A stretch of DNA of 64,000 nt from the NCBI GenBank assembly GCA_014381825.1, contig JACNKX010000053.1:1-64000 (forward strand), read 5' to 3'. The notes beneath the pieces are model-generated. The model saw nothing but the letters and a program-made list of their open reading frames with translations. It was not told the origin of the DNA and did no database searches. Of this stretch, positions 1 through 9,002 are shown piece by piece; within the stretch, counting starts at the first letter, position 1; each line of letters starts with the position of its first letter. The DNA comes from Planctomycetota bacterium. GTDB taxonomy: Bacteria > Planctomycetota > Planctomycetia > Pirellulales > Pirellulaceae. Both the position numbers and the translations under genes were made by a program.

Positions 1-34
1 GACGCCGGAATGGAGCTGCAACGGTTTCGGACGT

Positions 35-69
35 TTCACTTTCATACGAAGTGAAGTAGCGGGTATACT
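35..69 (+). promoter_or_regulatory. Possible promoter with overlapping 7-bp inverted repeat
   Basis: A TATACT hexamer at 64-69 resembles a sigma-70 -10 box. Just upstream, TTCACTT (35-41) and AAGTGAA (49-55) form a perfect inverted repeat with a 7-nt spacer, which covers the place where a -35 box would lie. The -35 itself (TTCATA or TTTCAT) is poor. It could drive the zinc-ribbon gene at 247. Equally it could be the end of a gene left of the window. Confidence 0.25.
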
Positions 70-246
70 GCATCCCGTGACGATTGTTGTCGCTCACCCC
101 GACCCGTGCGAGGACAAACGCCGCCCTATCGGCTCCCATGAGGAAGACCTTGGACGATTGAAGAATAATTTGCTCGCAGCCGCCTCGAAGATGAGCGTTA
201 CCGTTTCACAAATCTTCTTGTTCTCGAACAACGGAAACCGCCTATC

Positions 247-594
247 ATGCTATGGGATATGATTCAGCAGTCGCAGATTCACGACGCTCAGTCTTCGGCG
301 GCGGATGCCTATCGTCGCGCTGATCAAGTGCGACGCGATGTCGATCAATCGCAAACGACAATTGATGCACTGGCGCTTTCGTGTGCGGCCATGTGGGAAC
401 TGCTGAGCGAGAAGCTTGGCGTCACGGAAGAAGAACTGATGTCGAAGATCGAAGAGATCGATCTGCGGGACGGCAAACTCGACGGAAAGATCTCGGGCGC
501 GAAACTAGCTTGCTCTAGTTGCGGACGCTCCAACAATGCCAAGCGAGGGCGATGTCTGTATTGCGGGACTGCTCTGCCTCGCTCGCCCTTCTAA
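247..594 (+). CDS. Small zinc-ribbon protein, function unknown
   Basis: A 115-residue protein. Residues 1-80 are hydrophilic and look helical, with many charged residues and a possible short coiled coil. The C-terminus carries C-S-S-C, ten residues, then C-L-Y-C, a zinc-ribbon spacing. There is no signal peptide or membrane segment, so it is probably cytoplasmic. The ATG at 247 is used; ATG 259 is a possible alternative. The gene converges on the ATPase-like gene and their stop codons share bases (CTAA at 591-594 holds TAG for one and TAA for the other). The zinc ribbon suggests nucleic-acid or protein contact, but no function can be assigned. Confidence 0.7.
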   Translation: MLWDMIQQSQIHDAQSSAADAYRRADQVRRDVDQSQTTIDALALSCAAMWELLSEKLGVTEEELMSKIEEIDLRDGKLDGKISGAKLACSSCGRSNNAKRGRCLYCGTALPRSPF

Positions 595-1784
595 GCGGCG
601 GCTCGATTTGCTTGCGAGCTTCCAAAGTTCTCAGCGATTCCAACTGCTTTTACGCCGCAGTCGCGAAACGCGCTCGCCACGGTCAGTGTCTCTTCTTCCG
701 ATGTGCTGCGGATGTCGCGAACGACCATCGCCGCATCGAGAGTTTTCACATTGTTGCCGAGATCCGCGGTACCGGCGTCGATAATCAACAAGTCGCAACT
801 GGTTGCCGCGGCTCGAAAGAGTTGTCCGACACGATCGTCTTCGAGCGACGTGACATCAGCAACGGGAGCGCCCGCGGACGGAAACAAAGTAATCCCTTCT
901 TCTAGTCCAGAAATGGCGGCTTCAGAGAGCGGTTGCTCGAATGCGGCGGCGCTTTGCCAACCACTGGCGAAATCGACGCCCAACTTCTCGCCGAGTTCTG
1001 AATGCACGAAACTTCCGTCGAGTAGCCCAACTTTGGCTCCAGCACTTGCAGCGGCTCGCGCGAGGCATAGTGCGAGTGTCGTGCTGCCTTCCCTCGAGCG
1101 AGTTGATGTGATCGCAAGAATCTTCAGGCCTTCGCGACTTGCGGCGACCAGCTTCTTTCCTGCATAGTCGAAGTATTCTGATTGTGCTTTGAAAAGCTGT
1201 TCGATATCCTCCGGCCAACTGAATCGGTCGACTTCCCATACAGGTGCGAATGTCTCCGTGGACTCGGCAGCGGGTAGCATTGCGCTAGTCGCTGGCACCT
1301 CGATCTCAGCAACCGTTTGTTGCTCCGGCGTGTCGGTTTCCTCTGAGTCAGTTGCGACTACCGCAGGTTGCGTCGCGGAAGGAGCGACGAGCTCTGAAGC
1401 GTCGTCCGCTTCACTTGGTTCTTCCACCTGGGCGGCCAACTCAAGGCTGGGTTCTTCAGTGAACTCCGGTTGAACGGCGATTGGCAGTGGTGCCCAAGCG
1501 GCTCCGACATCGATGACGTTCGTGTCGATAGTGTCCCAGCCCGTCGCGGCATTTTCGGCGGGGGGCGCGACGCTGCGCATATCGAAGTGAGGGCCTCGCA
1601 ACACGCGGCGTCGAGCGGCTGCATCGAAACGATAGGATCGCTTCTGTTGATCCGTGTCGTCGACCCGCGATTCTGCGCGGCTTGGCTCCGCTGCTTGTCG
1701 AGTTGGTTGGGCGTAGGTCGCTTCCAACTCGTCGCTTAGTTCAAGGCCATACGCGTCGATGAAAGTATTGTCTTGTGCGCTCAT
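591..1784 (-). CDS. CpsD/BY-kinase-like ATPase domain protein with degenerate P-loop
   Basis: 397 residues. Residues 1-190 are low-complexity and acidic (Glu, Ala, Pro, Thr). From about 220 a MinD/CpsD-type Rossmann domain follows. It aligns well with the Wzc protein at 58161-60488: I-T-S-T-R-S-R-E-G-S-T-T (225-236) matches the Wzc P-loop, but the key Lys is Ser234. The Walker A' D-C-D of Wzc is D-G-S here (256-258), and Walker B reads L-L-I-I-D-A-G. It therefore probably cannot bind ATP normally. It ends N-R-A-A-A and has no Tyr cluster. It overlaps its upstream neighbour by 4 bp (1781-1784), so the two are probably translationally coupled. Inference: a structural pseudo-ATPase linked to polysaccharide or envelope regulation. 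Confidence 0.75.
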   Translation of the reverse strand: MSAQDNTFIDAYGLELSDELEATYAQPTRQAAEPSRAESRVDDTDQQKRSYRFDAAARRRVLRGPHFDMRSVAPPAENAATGWDTIDTNVIDVGAAWAPLPIAVQPEFTEEPSLELAAQVEEPSEADDASELVAPSATQPAVVATDSEETDTPEQQTVAEIEVPATSAMLPAAESTETFAPVWEVDRFSWPEDIEQLFKAQSEYFDYAGKKLVAASREGLKILAITSTRSREGSTTLALCLARAAASAGAKVGLLDGSFVHSELGEKLGVDFASGWQSAAAFEQPLSEAAISGLEEGITLFPSAGAPVADVTSLEDDRVGQLFRAAATSCDLLIIDAGTADLGNNVKTLDAAMVVRDIRSTSEEETLTVASAFRDCGVKAVGIAENFGSSQANRAAA

Positions 1785-2722
1785 CGTATTTTTCTTGTAT
1801 CAGGGATTGAGATGTTTCCGTCCAGGATGTTGCTGCCGGAATCGCCCTGTGTAGTCGAGGGACGATTCGGATCGCGCATGCCCATGCGGTAGGACTCAGT
1901 TTCAGAGGGGTAAATGCTTGAACTGTAGTCGGCTTGACCAGACGATCCCGTCGTTGGGTACCGATACCCACGTTGTTCAAGGTTCAGGCCCGTTTCGGGC
2001 TCTGGCGTAGACAGCGTTGATGAGCCGGACGACGGCGGTCCCATCGTTTCGGCTGAGGGCCATGCAGATGCGGGTTCTGGATTCGTTGATCCGGCGAGTG
2101 GATCGGGAGCCGATAGTGCGAACGATTCGTCGTTGTATGGAAGACCGACCGGAGCTTGCTCCGATTCGCCGCCAGCCAACTGTGCCGTCTCGGCACCCGG
2201 GGCTTCGTATGCAAAGCCGGGATAGAGCGGAGGCGTGTCGGTCCCCGTTGGGATCGAAATCTCAGGATCCTGCACGAGCAAATCGGGCTCGCCGTCCTCG
2301 CTTGCCCACCCATCTTGCTCTGCCAGCGGTTCTGGCCCACCAGCGTTGAGCGCGAACAGAATCACAACGAGCAGAATTCCGCCAACAACTCCACCTAGCA
2401 CTAGCTTGTTGTTAATGGTTGATTGCTCAAAGGTCTTCTTACTAGTCCTGGAAGAATCTTCGCTCGACAGCTTTCGCTTGCCACCGCTCGAACGATCAAT
2501 TCGGTGACGTTTCTTTTTAGTCGCAGCGGGAGGCGTCTCAGCAGAAGCGACATCATGTAAATTTGGCAATCGAATCAAGACGGGCAATTCATCGCTGTCG
2601 TATCGTATTCCGCTCGGTGCGCTGACTTGGGGCGCGTTGCGACGTGGTGCGACTTTGCCTTCGGGGGACGGATTAGCTCGGCGCGGACCGATTCGGGGTG
2701 GCTCGTGCGCAGCGGTACTCAT
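1781..2722 (-). CDS. Single-pass membrane protein, Pro/Ser-rich, unknown function
   Basis: 313 residues. Residues 1-105 are basic and Pro-rich with several Lys/Arg clusters. One membrane helix runs from about 106 to 126 (L-V-L-G-G-V-V-G-G-I-L-L-V-V). A 185-residue Pro/Ser/Gly-rich tail follows with no recognisable domain. By the positive-inside rule the N-terminal part should be cytoplasmic and the tail periplasmic. It is the first gene of a two-gene unit with the degenerate ATPase and overlaps it by 4 bp, which recalls the membrane-protein/ATPase pairing of Wzc systems. I do not recognise the family. Confidence 0.7.
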   Translation of the reverse strand: MSTAAHEPPRIGPRRANPSPEGKVAPRRNAPQVSAPSGIRYDSDELPVLIRLPNLHDVASAETPPAATKKKRHRIDRSSGGKRKLSSEDSSRTSKKTFEQSTINNKLVLGGVVGGILLVVILFALNAGGPEPLAEQDGWASEDGEPDLLVQDPEISIPTGTDTPPLYPGFAYEAPGAETAQLAGGESEQAPVGLPYNDESFALSAPDPLAGSTNPEPASAWPSAETMGPPSSGSSTLSTPEPETGLNLEQRGYRYPTTGSSGQADYSSSIYPSETESYRMGMRDPNRPSTTQGDSGSNILDGNISIPDTRKIR

Positions 2723-2975
2723 GGCAGGATCCCGTGGGACTGTGGTATCGAAAGTATCTCCGTTATCGGTACTGGTCGTAACGATCTTTAGTCTCAGGCA
2801 AACTTTAACGGTTAGTTAAGCCAGAAAGACGTGATCCCGAATCGAACCAAGGTGGTCCGCTTGTACAGGTCGTGATATTGCGGCAAACTCGGCTATTTGG
2901 GATATTCGAGTCGCTCGTCGATCGCGGCCCTTGGCCTCGGTGACGCTGGGCCATTGCCATCTCTTAAGGATATTC
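2723..2975. other. Divergent intergenic region before metH
   Basis: This 253-bp stretch separates the minus-strand membrane-protein gene from metH. It holds TTAAC/GTTAA (about 2806-2820), a short inverted repeat, and a weak TTGCGG-17-GATATT pair (2878-2906) facing metH. I see no convincing cobalamin or SAM riboswitch. Confidence 0.3.
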
Positions 2976-5900
2976 ATGTCGCTAGCAACTCAGGTGATTG
3001 TTCGCCACCAACTTGAAGAGCTACTCGCCGAACGCATCCTCATTCTTGACGGTGCGATGGGAACGATGATTTTCTCGCTCGGGATCGACGAAGTGACGAT
3101 GCGCGGCGAGCGTTTTGCCAATCACCACAAGGATTTGAAGAATTTTGTCGACATCGTCGCCCTGACGCATCCCGACAAATTAACCGAAGTCCATCGAATG
3201 TATCTTGAGGCGGGGGCAGACATTATCGAGACGAATACCTTCGGCGCAAGTCCCATTGGGATGGAGGAGTTTGGCCTGCCACCGGAGCTTGTGCGCGAGA
3301 TCAATTTGGCCGCGTGTGCTTGCGCTCGCCGGGCCGCCGACGAGTTCACCAAACTCACGCCCGACAAGCCACGGCTGGTTGCTGGCTCGATCGGCCCGAC
3401 GGCCAAAACAACTTCGATGTCGCCCAAAGTTGAAGATCCAGGTTATCGCGCCGTCACGTTTGATCAGCATGTTGACTCGTATTACGAACAGATCGCGGCT
3501 TTGGTCGAGGGCGGTGTCGATTTTCTCCTGCCAGAAACCACGTTCGACACGTTAAACCTTAAAGCATGTCTCTTCGCGATTTCGAAGTACTTTAATGAAC
3601 ACGATGTCGAGCTGCCAGTCATCGCGTCGGTAACGATCACGGACGACGCGGGACGAACGCTTTCTGGACAAACGATTGAAGCGTTTTGGAATTCGGTCTC
3701 GCACTTCCATCTTGCCGGAGTCGGTATCAACTGTGCCCTCGGTCCGGAGAAGATGCGGGCATACGTCGAAGAGTTGTCGCGGATCGCGCCCGTCTATACT
3801 GCGTGCCATCCAAACGCCGGTTTGCCAAACGAAATGGGAGGGTTCGATCAAACTCCCGAGATCATGGCAGAAACGCTTCACGAGTTCGTTGAAAGCGGTT
3901 GGTTGAACGTACTCGGTGGTTGCTGTGGCACGACGCCAGAACATATTCGGGCTTTCGCCAAAATGGTCGAAGGCGTCACACCACGCCGGCGACCTGCAGT
4001 CGAAGAACGCACGCGACTGAGCGGTCAGGAAGCTTTGACGCTTCGTCCCGAAACAAACTTCATCATGATCGGCGAGCGCACGAATGTCACCGGCTCTAAA
4101 CGATTCGAGCGATTGATCAATGATGACAAATACGACGAAGCACTCGACGTTGCTCGGAATCAGGTGATCGGTGGTGCCAGCATCATCGACATTAATATGG
4201 ATGCCGATTTGCTCGACGGCATCGAAGCGATGACGCGATTCCTGAACTTGATCGCGGCCGAACCAGACATCTGTCGCGTTCCGATCATGATCGATAGCTC
4301 GAAGTGGGAGATCATCGAGGCGGGATTGAAGTGCGTTCAGGGAAAGGCGATCGTCAACTCGATCAGTTTAAAAGACGGCGAAGCCGAGTTCCTGCGTCGC
4401 GCTCGGTTGGTTCGCCGTTACGGCGCGGCGACGGTCGTGATGGCGTTTGACGAGCAGGGACAAGCGACCGATACCGACGAGAAACTTCGTATTTGTAAAC
4501 GCGCTTACGATTTGCTGACTCGCGAAGTTGGCTTTCCGCCAGACGATATCATCTTCGACCCGAACATCCTGACGGTTGCCACGGGGATCGAAGAGCATAA
4601 CAACTATGCCGTTAACTTCATCGAAGCGACAGCGTTGATAAAGAAGGAGTGCCCCGGTGCCAAAGTCTCCGGCGGCGTGAGCAATATCTCCTTCTCGTTC
4701 CGCGGCAACGATATGGTTCGCGAGGCGATGCACTCGGCGTTCCTGTACCACGCGATTCGCGCTGGTATGGATATGGGAATCGTTAACGCTGGCCAGTTGG
4801 AAGTCTATGAAGAGATTAACAAAGAACTGCTCGAACGCGTTGAAGACGTCTTGCTCAATCGCCGCGATGATGCGACCGAACGATTGGTCGACTTTGCCGA
4901 GACCGTAAAAGGGAAGGGCGGCAAGAAGGCGAAAGAGGCCGACCTCACCTGGCGCGAGGGGTCATTCGAGGATCGACTGAAGCATGCGCTCGTAAAGGGA
5001 ATCGACAAGTTCATCGAGGAGGATACCGAAGAGGCTCGACAGCACTTCGATCGCTGCTTGCAAATCATCGAAGGGCCATTGATGGCGGGTATGTCAGTCG
5101 TTGGTGACCTGTTTGGTGCGGGCAAAATGTTTCTGCCGCAAGTCGTAAAGTCCGCGCGTGTCATGAAGAAGGCCGTCGCGTACCTGCTGCCGTTTATGGA
5201 AGAAGAGAAGATCGCGGCAGGAACTCAAGCCCAGTCGGCACGCGGCAAGATCTTGATGGCGACTGTCAAAGGCGACGTTCATGACATCGGCAAGAATATC
5301 GTCGGAGTCGTCTTGGGTTGTAATAACTACGAAGTGATCGATCTTGGTGTAATGGTATCGTGCGAAAAGATTCTGCAAACCGCAGTCGAGCACGGCGTCG
5401 ACATTATTGGCTTGTCCGGACTGATCACCCCAAGCCTCGACGAGATGGTTCACAACGCTCGTGAAATGCAGCGTCAGGGTTTCTCGGTGCCGCTGCTGAT
5501 TGGCGGTGCGACTACCAGCGCGAAGCACACCGCTGTCAGAATTGCGCCGCAGTACACGAATCCGACCGTGCACGTCCTCGATGCATCGCGATGCGTTGGC
5601 GTTGTCGATACTTTGCTCAGCAAGGAACGTCGCGACGCGTTTATATCCGATAACGTCTCGTTACATCAGAAGCTTGTCGACTCGTACGAGAAGCGACAAG
5701 TGAAGCTAGTGCCGTATGAGAAGGCTTGCGAAAACCGATTCAAAACGGACTGGTCGCTGGTTCAAATTGATAAGCCGTCATTTATCGGGACACGTGACTT
5801 GCAAGACTTCTCGCTCGCTGAGATCGCAAAGTATATCGATTGGTCTCCCTTCTTTATAACGTGGGAGTTGAAGGGCAAGTATCCGCAGATCTTAGATGAT

Positions 5901-6689
5901 GAAGTCGTTGGCGAGGTGGCTCGCGAGTTGTTTGATAACGCCAAGACGTTACTCGCTGAGATTATTGAAGGCAGCCAATTGACGGCAAATGCTGTCTACG
6001 GCTTTTGGCCGGCCGCGTCCGATGGTGACGACATCATTCTCTACACCGACGAACAACGCGGCGAGGAATTGGCTCGCTTCCACATGTTGCGGCAGCAATG
6101 GGAACGCAAAGGGCAACGCGACTTCCGCTGTCTTGCGGACTATGTCGCACCAGTCGATTCAGGCCGCGACGACTACATTGGTGCATTTTGCGTAACGGCT
6201 GGTCTAGGAACGAATGAACTGTGTGCCAAGTACGAGGCAGATCACGACGATTACAATTCGATCATGGTCAAGGCGTTGGCCGATCGTTTGGCGGAAGCGT
6301 TTGCCGAGCTTCTGCACCAGAAGGCTCGCTGCGCTTGGGGCTACGGTGCGAACGAGTCATTAACCAGTGACGACATGATCGCCGAGAAATACCGAGGTAT
6401 TCGACCTGCACCTGGCTACCCCGCGTGTCCAGACCACACAGAGAAACGCACAATCTTCGATCTGCTCGACACTGAAGCGTCGACTGGCATGTCGTTGACC
6501 GAGCATTACGCGATGCTACCCGCGGCGAGCGTCAGCGGCCTGTACTTCGCACATCCCGACGCACGTTACTTTGCCGTTGATCGCATCACGAAGGATCAAG
6601 CGGAGGGTTACGCTCAGCGAAAGGGAATGTCTCTCGAGGAAGTCGAGCGATGGCTCTCGTCGAATCTGAGTTACGATCCAAGTAATTGA
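2976..6689 (+). CDS. metH: Cobalamin-dependent methionine synthase
   Basis: Transfers a methyl group from methyltetrahydrofolate to homocysteine through methylcobalamin. With the ATG at 2976 the protein has 1237 residues, close to the usual 1227 of E. coli MetH. This start has AAGGA five bases upstream; an upstream in-frame start at 2931 lacks one. Domains in order: homocysteine/zinc domain (1-340) with Cys253 and Cys316-Cys317 in G-G-C-C-G-T-T; pterin domain (about 360-640) opening with [10 protein letters not shown]12 cap (about 660-750); cobalamin domain with D-V-H-D-I-G (His769 as lower cobalt ligand); C-terminal reactivation domain with the AdoMet motif [10 protein letters not shown]. 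All key residues are present. It stands alone with no metF nearby. Confidence 0.97.
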   Translation: MSLATQVIVRHQLEELLAERILILDGAMGTMIFSLGIDEVTMRGERFANHHKDLKNFVDIVALTHPDKLTEVHRMYLEAGADIIETNTFGASPIGMEEFGLPPELVREINLAACACARRAADEFTKLTPDKPRLVAGSIGPTAKTTSMSPKVEDPGYRAVTFDQHVDSYYEQIAALVEGGVDFLLPETTFDTLNLKACLFAISKYFNEHDVELPVIASVTITDDAGRTLSGQTIEAFWNSVSHFHLAGVGINCALGPEKMRAYVEELSRIAPVYTACHPNAGLPNEMGGFDQTPEIMAETLHEFVESGWLNVLGGCCGTTPEHIRAFAKMVEGVTPRRRPAVEERTRLSGQEALTLRPETNFIMIGERTNVTGSKRFERLINDDKYDEALDVARNQVIGGASIIDINMDADLLDGIEAMTRFLNLIAAEPDICRVPIMIDSSKWEIIEAGLKCVQGKAIVNSISLKDGEAEFLRRARLVRRYGAATVVMAFDEQGQATDTDEKLRICKRAYDLLTREVGFPPDDIIFDPNILTVATGIEEHNNYAVNFIEATALIKKECPGAKVSGGVSNISFSFRGNDMVREAMHSAFLYHAIRAGMDMGIVNAGQLEVYEEINKELLERVEDVLLNRRDDATERLVDFAETVKGKGGKKAKEADLTWREGSFEDRLKHALVKGIDKFIEEDTEEARQHFDRCLQIIEGPLMAGMSVVGDLFGAGKMFLPQVVKSARVMKKAVAYLLPFMEEEKIAAGTQAQSARGKILMATVKGDVHDIGKNIVGVVLGCNNYEVIDLGVMVSCEKILQTAVEHGVDIIGLSGLITPSLDEMVHNAREMQRQGFSVPLLIGGATTSAKHTAVRIAPQYTNPTVHVLDASRCVGVVDTLLSKERRDAFISDNVSLHQKLVDSYEKRQVKLVPYEKACENRFKTDWSLVQIDKPSFIGTRDLQDFSLAEIAKYIDWSPFFITWELKGKYPQILDDEVVGEVARELFDNAKTLLAEIIEGSQLTANAVYGFWPAASDGDDIILYTDEQRGEELARFHMLRQQWERKGQRDFRCLADYVAPVDSGRDDYIGAFCVTAGLGTNELCAKYEADHDDYNSIMVKALADRLAEAFAELLHQKARCAWGYGANESLTSDDMIAEKYRGIRPAPGYPACPDHTEKRTIFDLLDTEASTGMSLTEHYAMLPAASVSGLYFAHPDARYFAVDRITKDQAEGYAQRKGMSLEEVERWLSSNLSYDPSN

Positions 6690-6774
6690 ATGCGTTGGCA
6701 GTGTCTGGTGATGAGATATTTTCGATGCGTGGCGATCGCCGCGGAACTGCGGTGGAGATTTACCCACACAATTA

Positions 6775-6864
6775 GGCCCAGCGGGCCGGTCCCATGTCAG
6801 CCCAGGCCAACGGCCTGGGAACAGGTAGTCAATAGCCGTGCTTAGTCCCGACGGGGCGGCCCTA
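6775..6864. repeat. Left REP-like arm of the transposase element
   Basis: Contains two tight hairpins: GGCCC-AGC-GGGCC at its outer end, and CCCAGGCC-AAC-GGCCTGGG at 6801-6819, an 8-bp perfect stem. The inner edge lies 16 bp before the transposase ATG, so the arm may also form part of its mRNA leader. Confidence 0.7.
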
Positions 6865-6880
6865 CACCGAAGTCGTACGC

Positions 6881-7339
6881 ATGCCGCAATCCATCGCAAG
6901 AGTTGCCCTTCACATCGTGTATTCAACGAAGCATCGGAGACCATGGCTCAAGGACAGGCAGCTGTGCGAAGAATTGTACGCATACAAAGCCACGATCCTG
7001 CGCGACAACGTCGACTCTCCCGCGATCATCATCAATGGTGTAGAAGATCACATTCATGCCTTGTGTTTGTTGAGCCGCAAGTTTCCCATTATGAAGGTGG
7101 TCGAGGAAGCAAAAACCGAAACGAGCAAGTGGCTCAAGAAGCAATCTCAAGACACGAGTGATTTTGCATGGCAAGGCGGATACGGAGCGTTTTCGGTAAG
7201 CGAGTCGAATGTTCCGCAAGTCAAGAAGTACATCCAGGACCAACAAGAACACCACCGTCGGATGACGTTTCAAGATGAGTTTCGTGAGTTGTGTAAGCGC
7301 CATGGAGTTGAGTTGGATGAACGATACGCGTGGGAGTAG
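6881..7339 (+). CDS. REP-associated tyrosine transposase (Y1, IS200-like)
   Basis: 152 residues, the usual size for the Y1 HUH family. The metal-binding H-I-H (in D-H-I-H-A-L) lies near residue 58. The catalytic Tyr is probably in V-K-K-Y-I-Q near residue 116. These enzymes cut and join single-stranded DNA at REP hairpins. The gene appears intact. Its TAG stop codon is formed by the first three bases of the right arm (7337-7339), so the coding region ends exactly at the repeat. There is no accessory TnpB. Confidence 0.88.
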   Translation: MPQSIARVALHIVYSTKHRRPWLKDRQLCEELYAYKATILRDNVDSPAIIINGVEDHIHALCLLSRKFPIMKVVEEAKTETSKWLKKQSQDTSDFAWQGGYGAFSVSESNVPQVKKYIQDQQEHHRRMTFQDEFRELCKRHGVELDERYAWE

Positions 7340-7424
7340 GGCCGCCCCGTTAGGGCTCAGCGGATCTGATTTCTGTTCACCCAGGCCGTTGGCCTGGGCT
7401 GACATAGGGCTGGCCCTTTGGGCC
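7337..7424. repeat. Right REP-like arm, inverted relative to the left arm
   Basis: Reverse complement of the left arm with scattered changes and a 2-nt length difference. It holds the same CCCAGGCC-GTT-GGCCTGGG hairpin and a GGCCC-TTT-GGGCC hairpin at its outer end. It overlaps the transposase stop codon. Confidence 0.7.
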
Positions 7425-7495
7425 GATCGCGCCTTTGCGGTTACCACGTGCAGGGCTAGGGCCGCCTCCTGGACCCTCTTCGGGAATGACCCCTC

Positions 7496-8992
7496 ATGAT
7501 TCATGATCCCATCAAGGCGCAATCGCCTCGTGCGTCGAACATGCCCGATCAGCCAAACGTGCTGTTGATCACGACCGATCATTGGCCAGCATCTTTGCTT
7601 GGCGTGGCCGGCCATTCAGCGGTTCAAACTCCGACCTTGGATCAACTGGCGCGAAACGGCACTCGGTTCACGAATGCCTACTCCGAATGCCCCGTCTGTA
7701 TTCCTGCTCGCCGCTCGCTGTTAACCGGAACCTCACCAAGAACTCACGGCGATCGCAGTTTTCAAACGGACTTGCGTCTGCCAGAAGTTCCGACGATAGC
7801 GGAGACTTTCCGTGGTGCAGGATACCAAACCTATGCGGTTGGGAAGCTTCATGTCTATCCGCCTCGCGCAAGAGCCGGGTTTGACGATGTGATTCTGTGT
7901 GAGGAGGGGCGTCCGCAGTACGGTCCGACCGACGACTATGAGATCTATCTAGGCGAACAAGGGCTTGTCGGACAGCAGTTCCTGCATGGCATGAGCAACA
8001 ACGATTACGTTTCTCGACCATGGCATTTGGCCGAAGAGCATCACGTCACGAATTGGACGTCGCGGGAGATGTCGCGCACGATTCAACGGCGCGATCCTAC
8101 GCGGCCTGGATTCTGGTACCTGTCGTACACGCATCCACATCCACCAATCGCTCCGCTACAGTGCTATCTCGACATGTACCGAGATATTGATCCGGGTGAA
8201 CCAATCATTGGCAATTGGAGGGCTAAACCTCACGAGATGCCTGCTCGGATGAACAATCGGCTGATTGACAGTGATCGCTATGACGCGCGGTTTATCCAAA
8301 CAGCTCGCCGGGCGTTCTATGCACTATGCACTCACATCGATCATCAGCTGCGAGTTGTTATCGGAACTTTGCGCGAAGAGGGTGTTCTCGATAACACGAT
8401 CATTCTGTTTACAGCGGACCATGGTGATATGCTCGGTGATCACGGCATGTGGGCGAAACGTCTATTCTACGAAGGTTCGGCGGGCATTCCGATGTTGTTG
8501 GTTGGACCTGATGGGGATGAGCGGGTGGGTTTTCAGAGAACCGACGATCGCCTTGTCGGCATTCAAGATATCATGCCGACATTGCTCGACTTGGCAGGCG
8601 TGGAGTGCCCCGACACGATGGACGGCCTGTCGATGGTCGGTGACCAGGGGCGCGACTACTTGTACGGTGAGTATGGCGAGGATGCAGAAGCGACTCGTAT
8701 GATTCATGCGGGACAGTACAAATTGATTTATTACTCGTACGGCAATCGGATGCAATTGTTTGATCTCCGGGCGGACCCTCATGAGCAGACAGATCTAAGC
8801 GAGTCGACTTCCCATACTGATGTCCGCGAGCGACTAACGAAACGGCTCATTTCCGAACTGTACGGAGACGATTTGGCATGGCTGACGGACGGTCGCTTCG
8901 TCGGACTGCCTGAAGATTCTGAAACAGGCTCGCCGGATCGGACTCTTTCGCTGCAACGCGGCCGGCATTGGCCCGTGCCGCCACAGAGTTAG
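7496..8992 (+). CDS. Sulfatase (arylsulfatase/choline-sulfatase type)
   Basis: 498 residues, a single sulfatase domain. It hydrolyses a sulfate ester through a formylglycine made from Cys68 in C-I-P-A-R (68-72), a complete C-x-P-x-R motif. The first metal Asp sits in T-T-D-H (26-29). A second metal site is visible in T-A-D-H-G-D-M-L-G-D-H-G. There is no clear signal peptide, so it may be cytoplasmic or use another export route. The true start may be ATG 7541 (M16, just before P-D-Q-P-N-V-L-L-I-T-T-D), since neither ATG has a good ribosome site. Planctomycetes are known for large sulfatase sets. The substrate cannot be told from sequence alone. The gene ends 10 bp before the next one. Confidence 0.92.
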   Translation: MIHDPIKAQSPRASNMPDQPNVLLITTDHWPASLLGVAGHSAVQTPTLDQLARNGTRFTNAYSECPVCIPARRSLLTGTSPRTHGDRSFQTDLRLPEVPTIAETFRGAGYQTYAVGKLHVYPPRARAGFDDVILCEEGRPQYGPTDDYEIYLGEQGLVGQQFLHGMSNNDYVSRPWHLAEEHHVTNWTSREMSRTIQRRDPTRPGFWYLSYTHPHPPIAPLQCYLDMYRDIDPGEPIIGNWRAKPHEMPARMNNRLIDSDRYDARFIQTARRAFYALCTHIDHQLRVVIGTLREEGVLDNTIILFTADHGDMLGDHGMWAKRLFYEGSAGIPMLLVGPDGDERVGFQRTDDRLVGIQDIMPTLLDLAGVECPDTMDGLSMVGDQGRDYLYGEYGEDAEATRMIHAGQYKLIYYSYGNRMQLFDLRADPHEQTDLSESTSHTDVRERLTKRLISELYGDDLAWLTDGRFVGLPEDSETGSPDRTLSLQRGRHWPVPPQS

Positions 8993-9002
8993 GCACGGTT
9001 CG

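Larger units (their letters stand above)
6775..7424 (+). mobile_element. REP-like inverted arms bracketing a Y1 (RAYT-type) transposase
   Basis: The arm at 6775-6864 and the reverse complement of 7337-7424 align along their whole length. About 45 bases at the outer end differ at only a few positions, and the inner 14 bases (ACGGGGCGGCCCTA) are identical. The lone gene between them encodes a Y1-type transposase. This arrangement of one RAYT gene flanked by inverted REPs is typical of REP-associated tyrosine transposases. The element occupies the gap between metH and the sulfatase. I see no target-site duplication. Confidence 0.75.

Noticed and set aside
77-262. Short plus-strand reading frame from a GTG
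   Set aside because: 61 residues without recognisable features; it overlaps the better-supported zinc-ribbon gene and has no ribosome site.
2830-2860. T-arm-like GGTTCGATTC on the minus strand
   Set aside because: Flanking bases do not form the T-stem and no acceptor or anticodon stem fits, so this is not a tRNA.
2723-2975. Possible cobalamin or SAM riboswitch before metH
   Set aside because: No B12-box-like or SAM-aptamer-like core could be found in the 250-bp leader.
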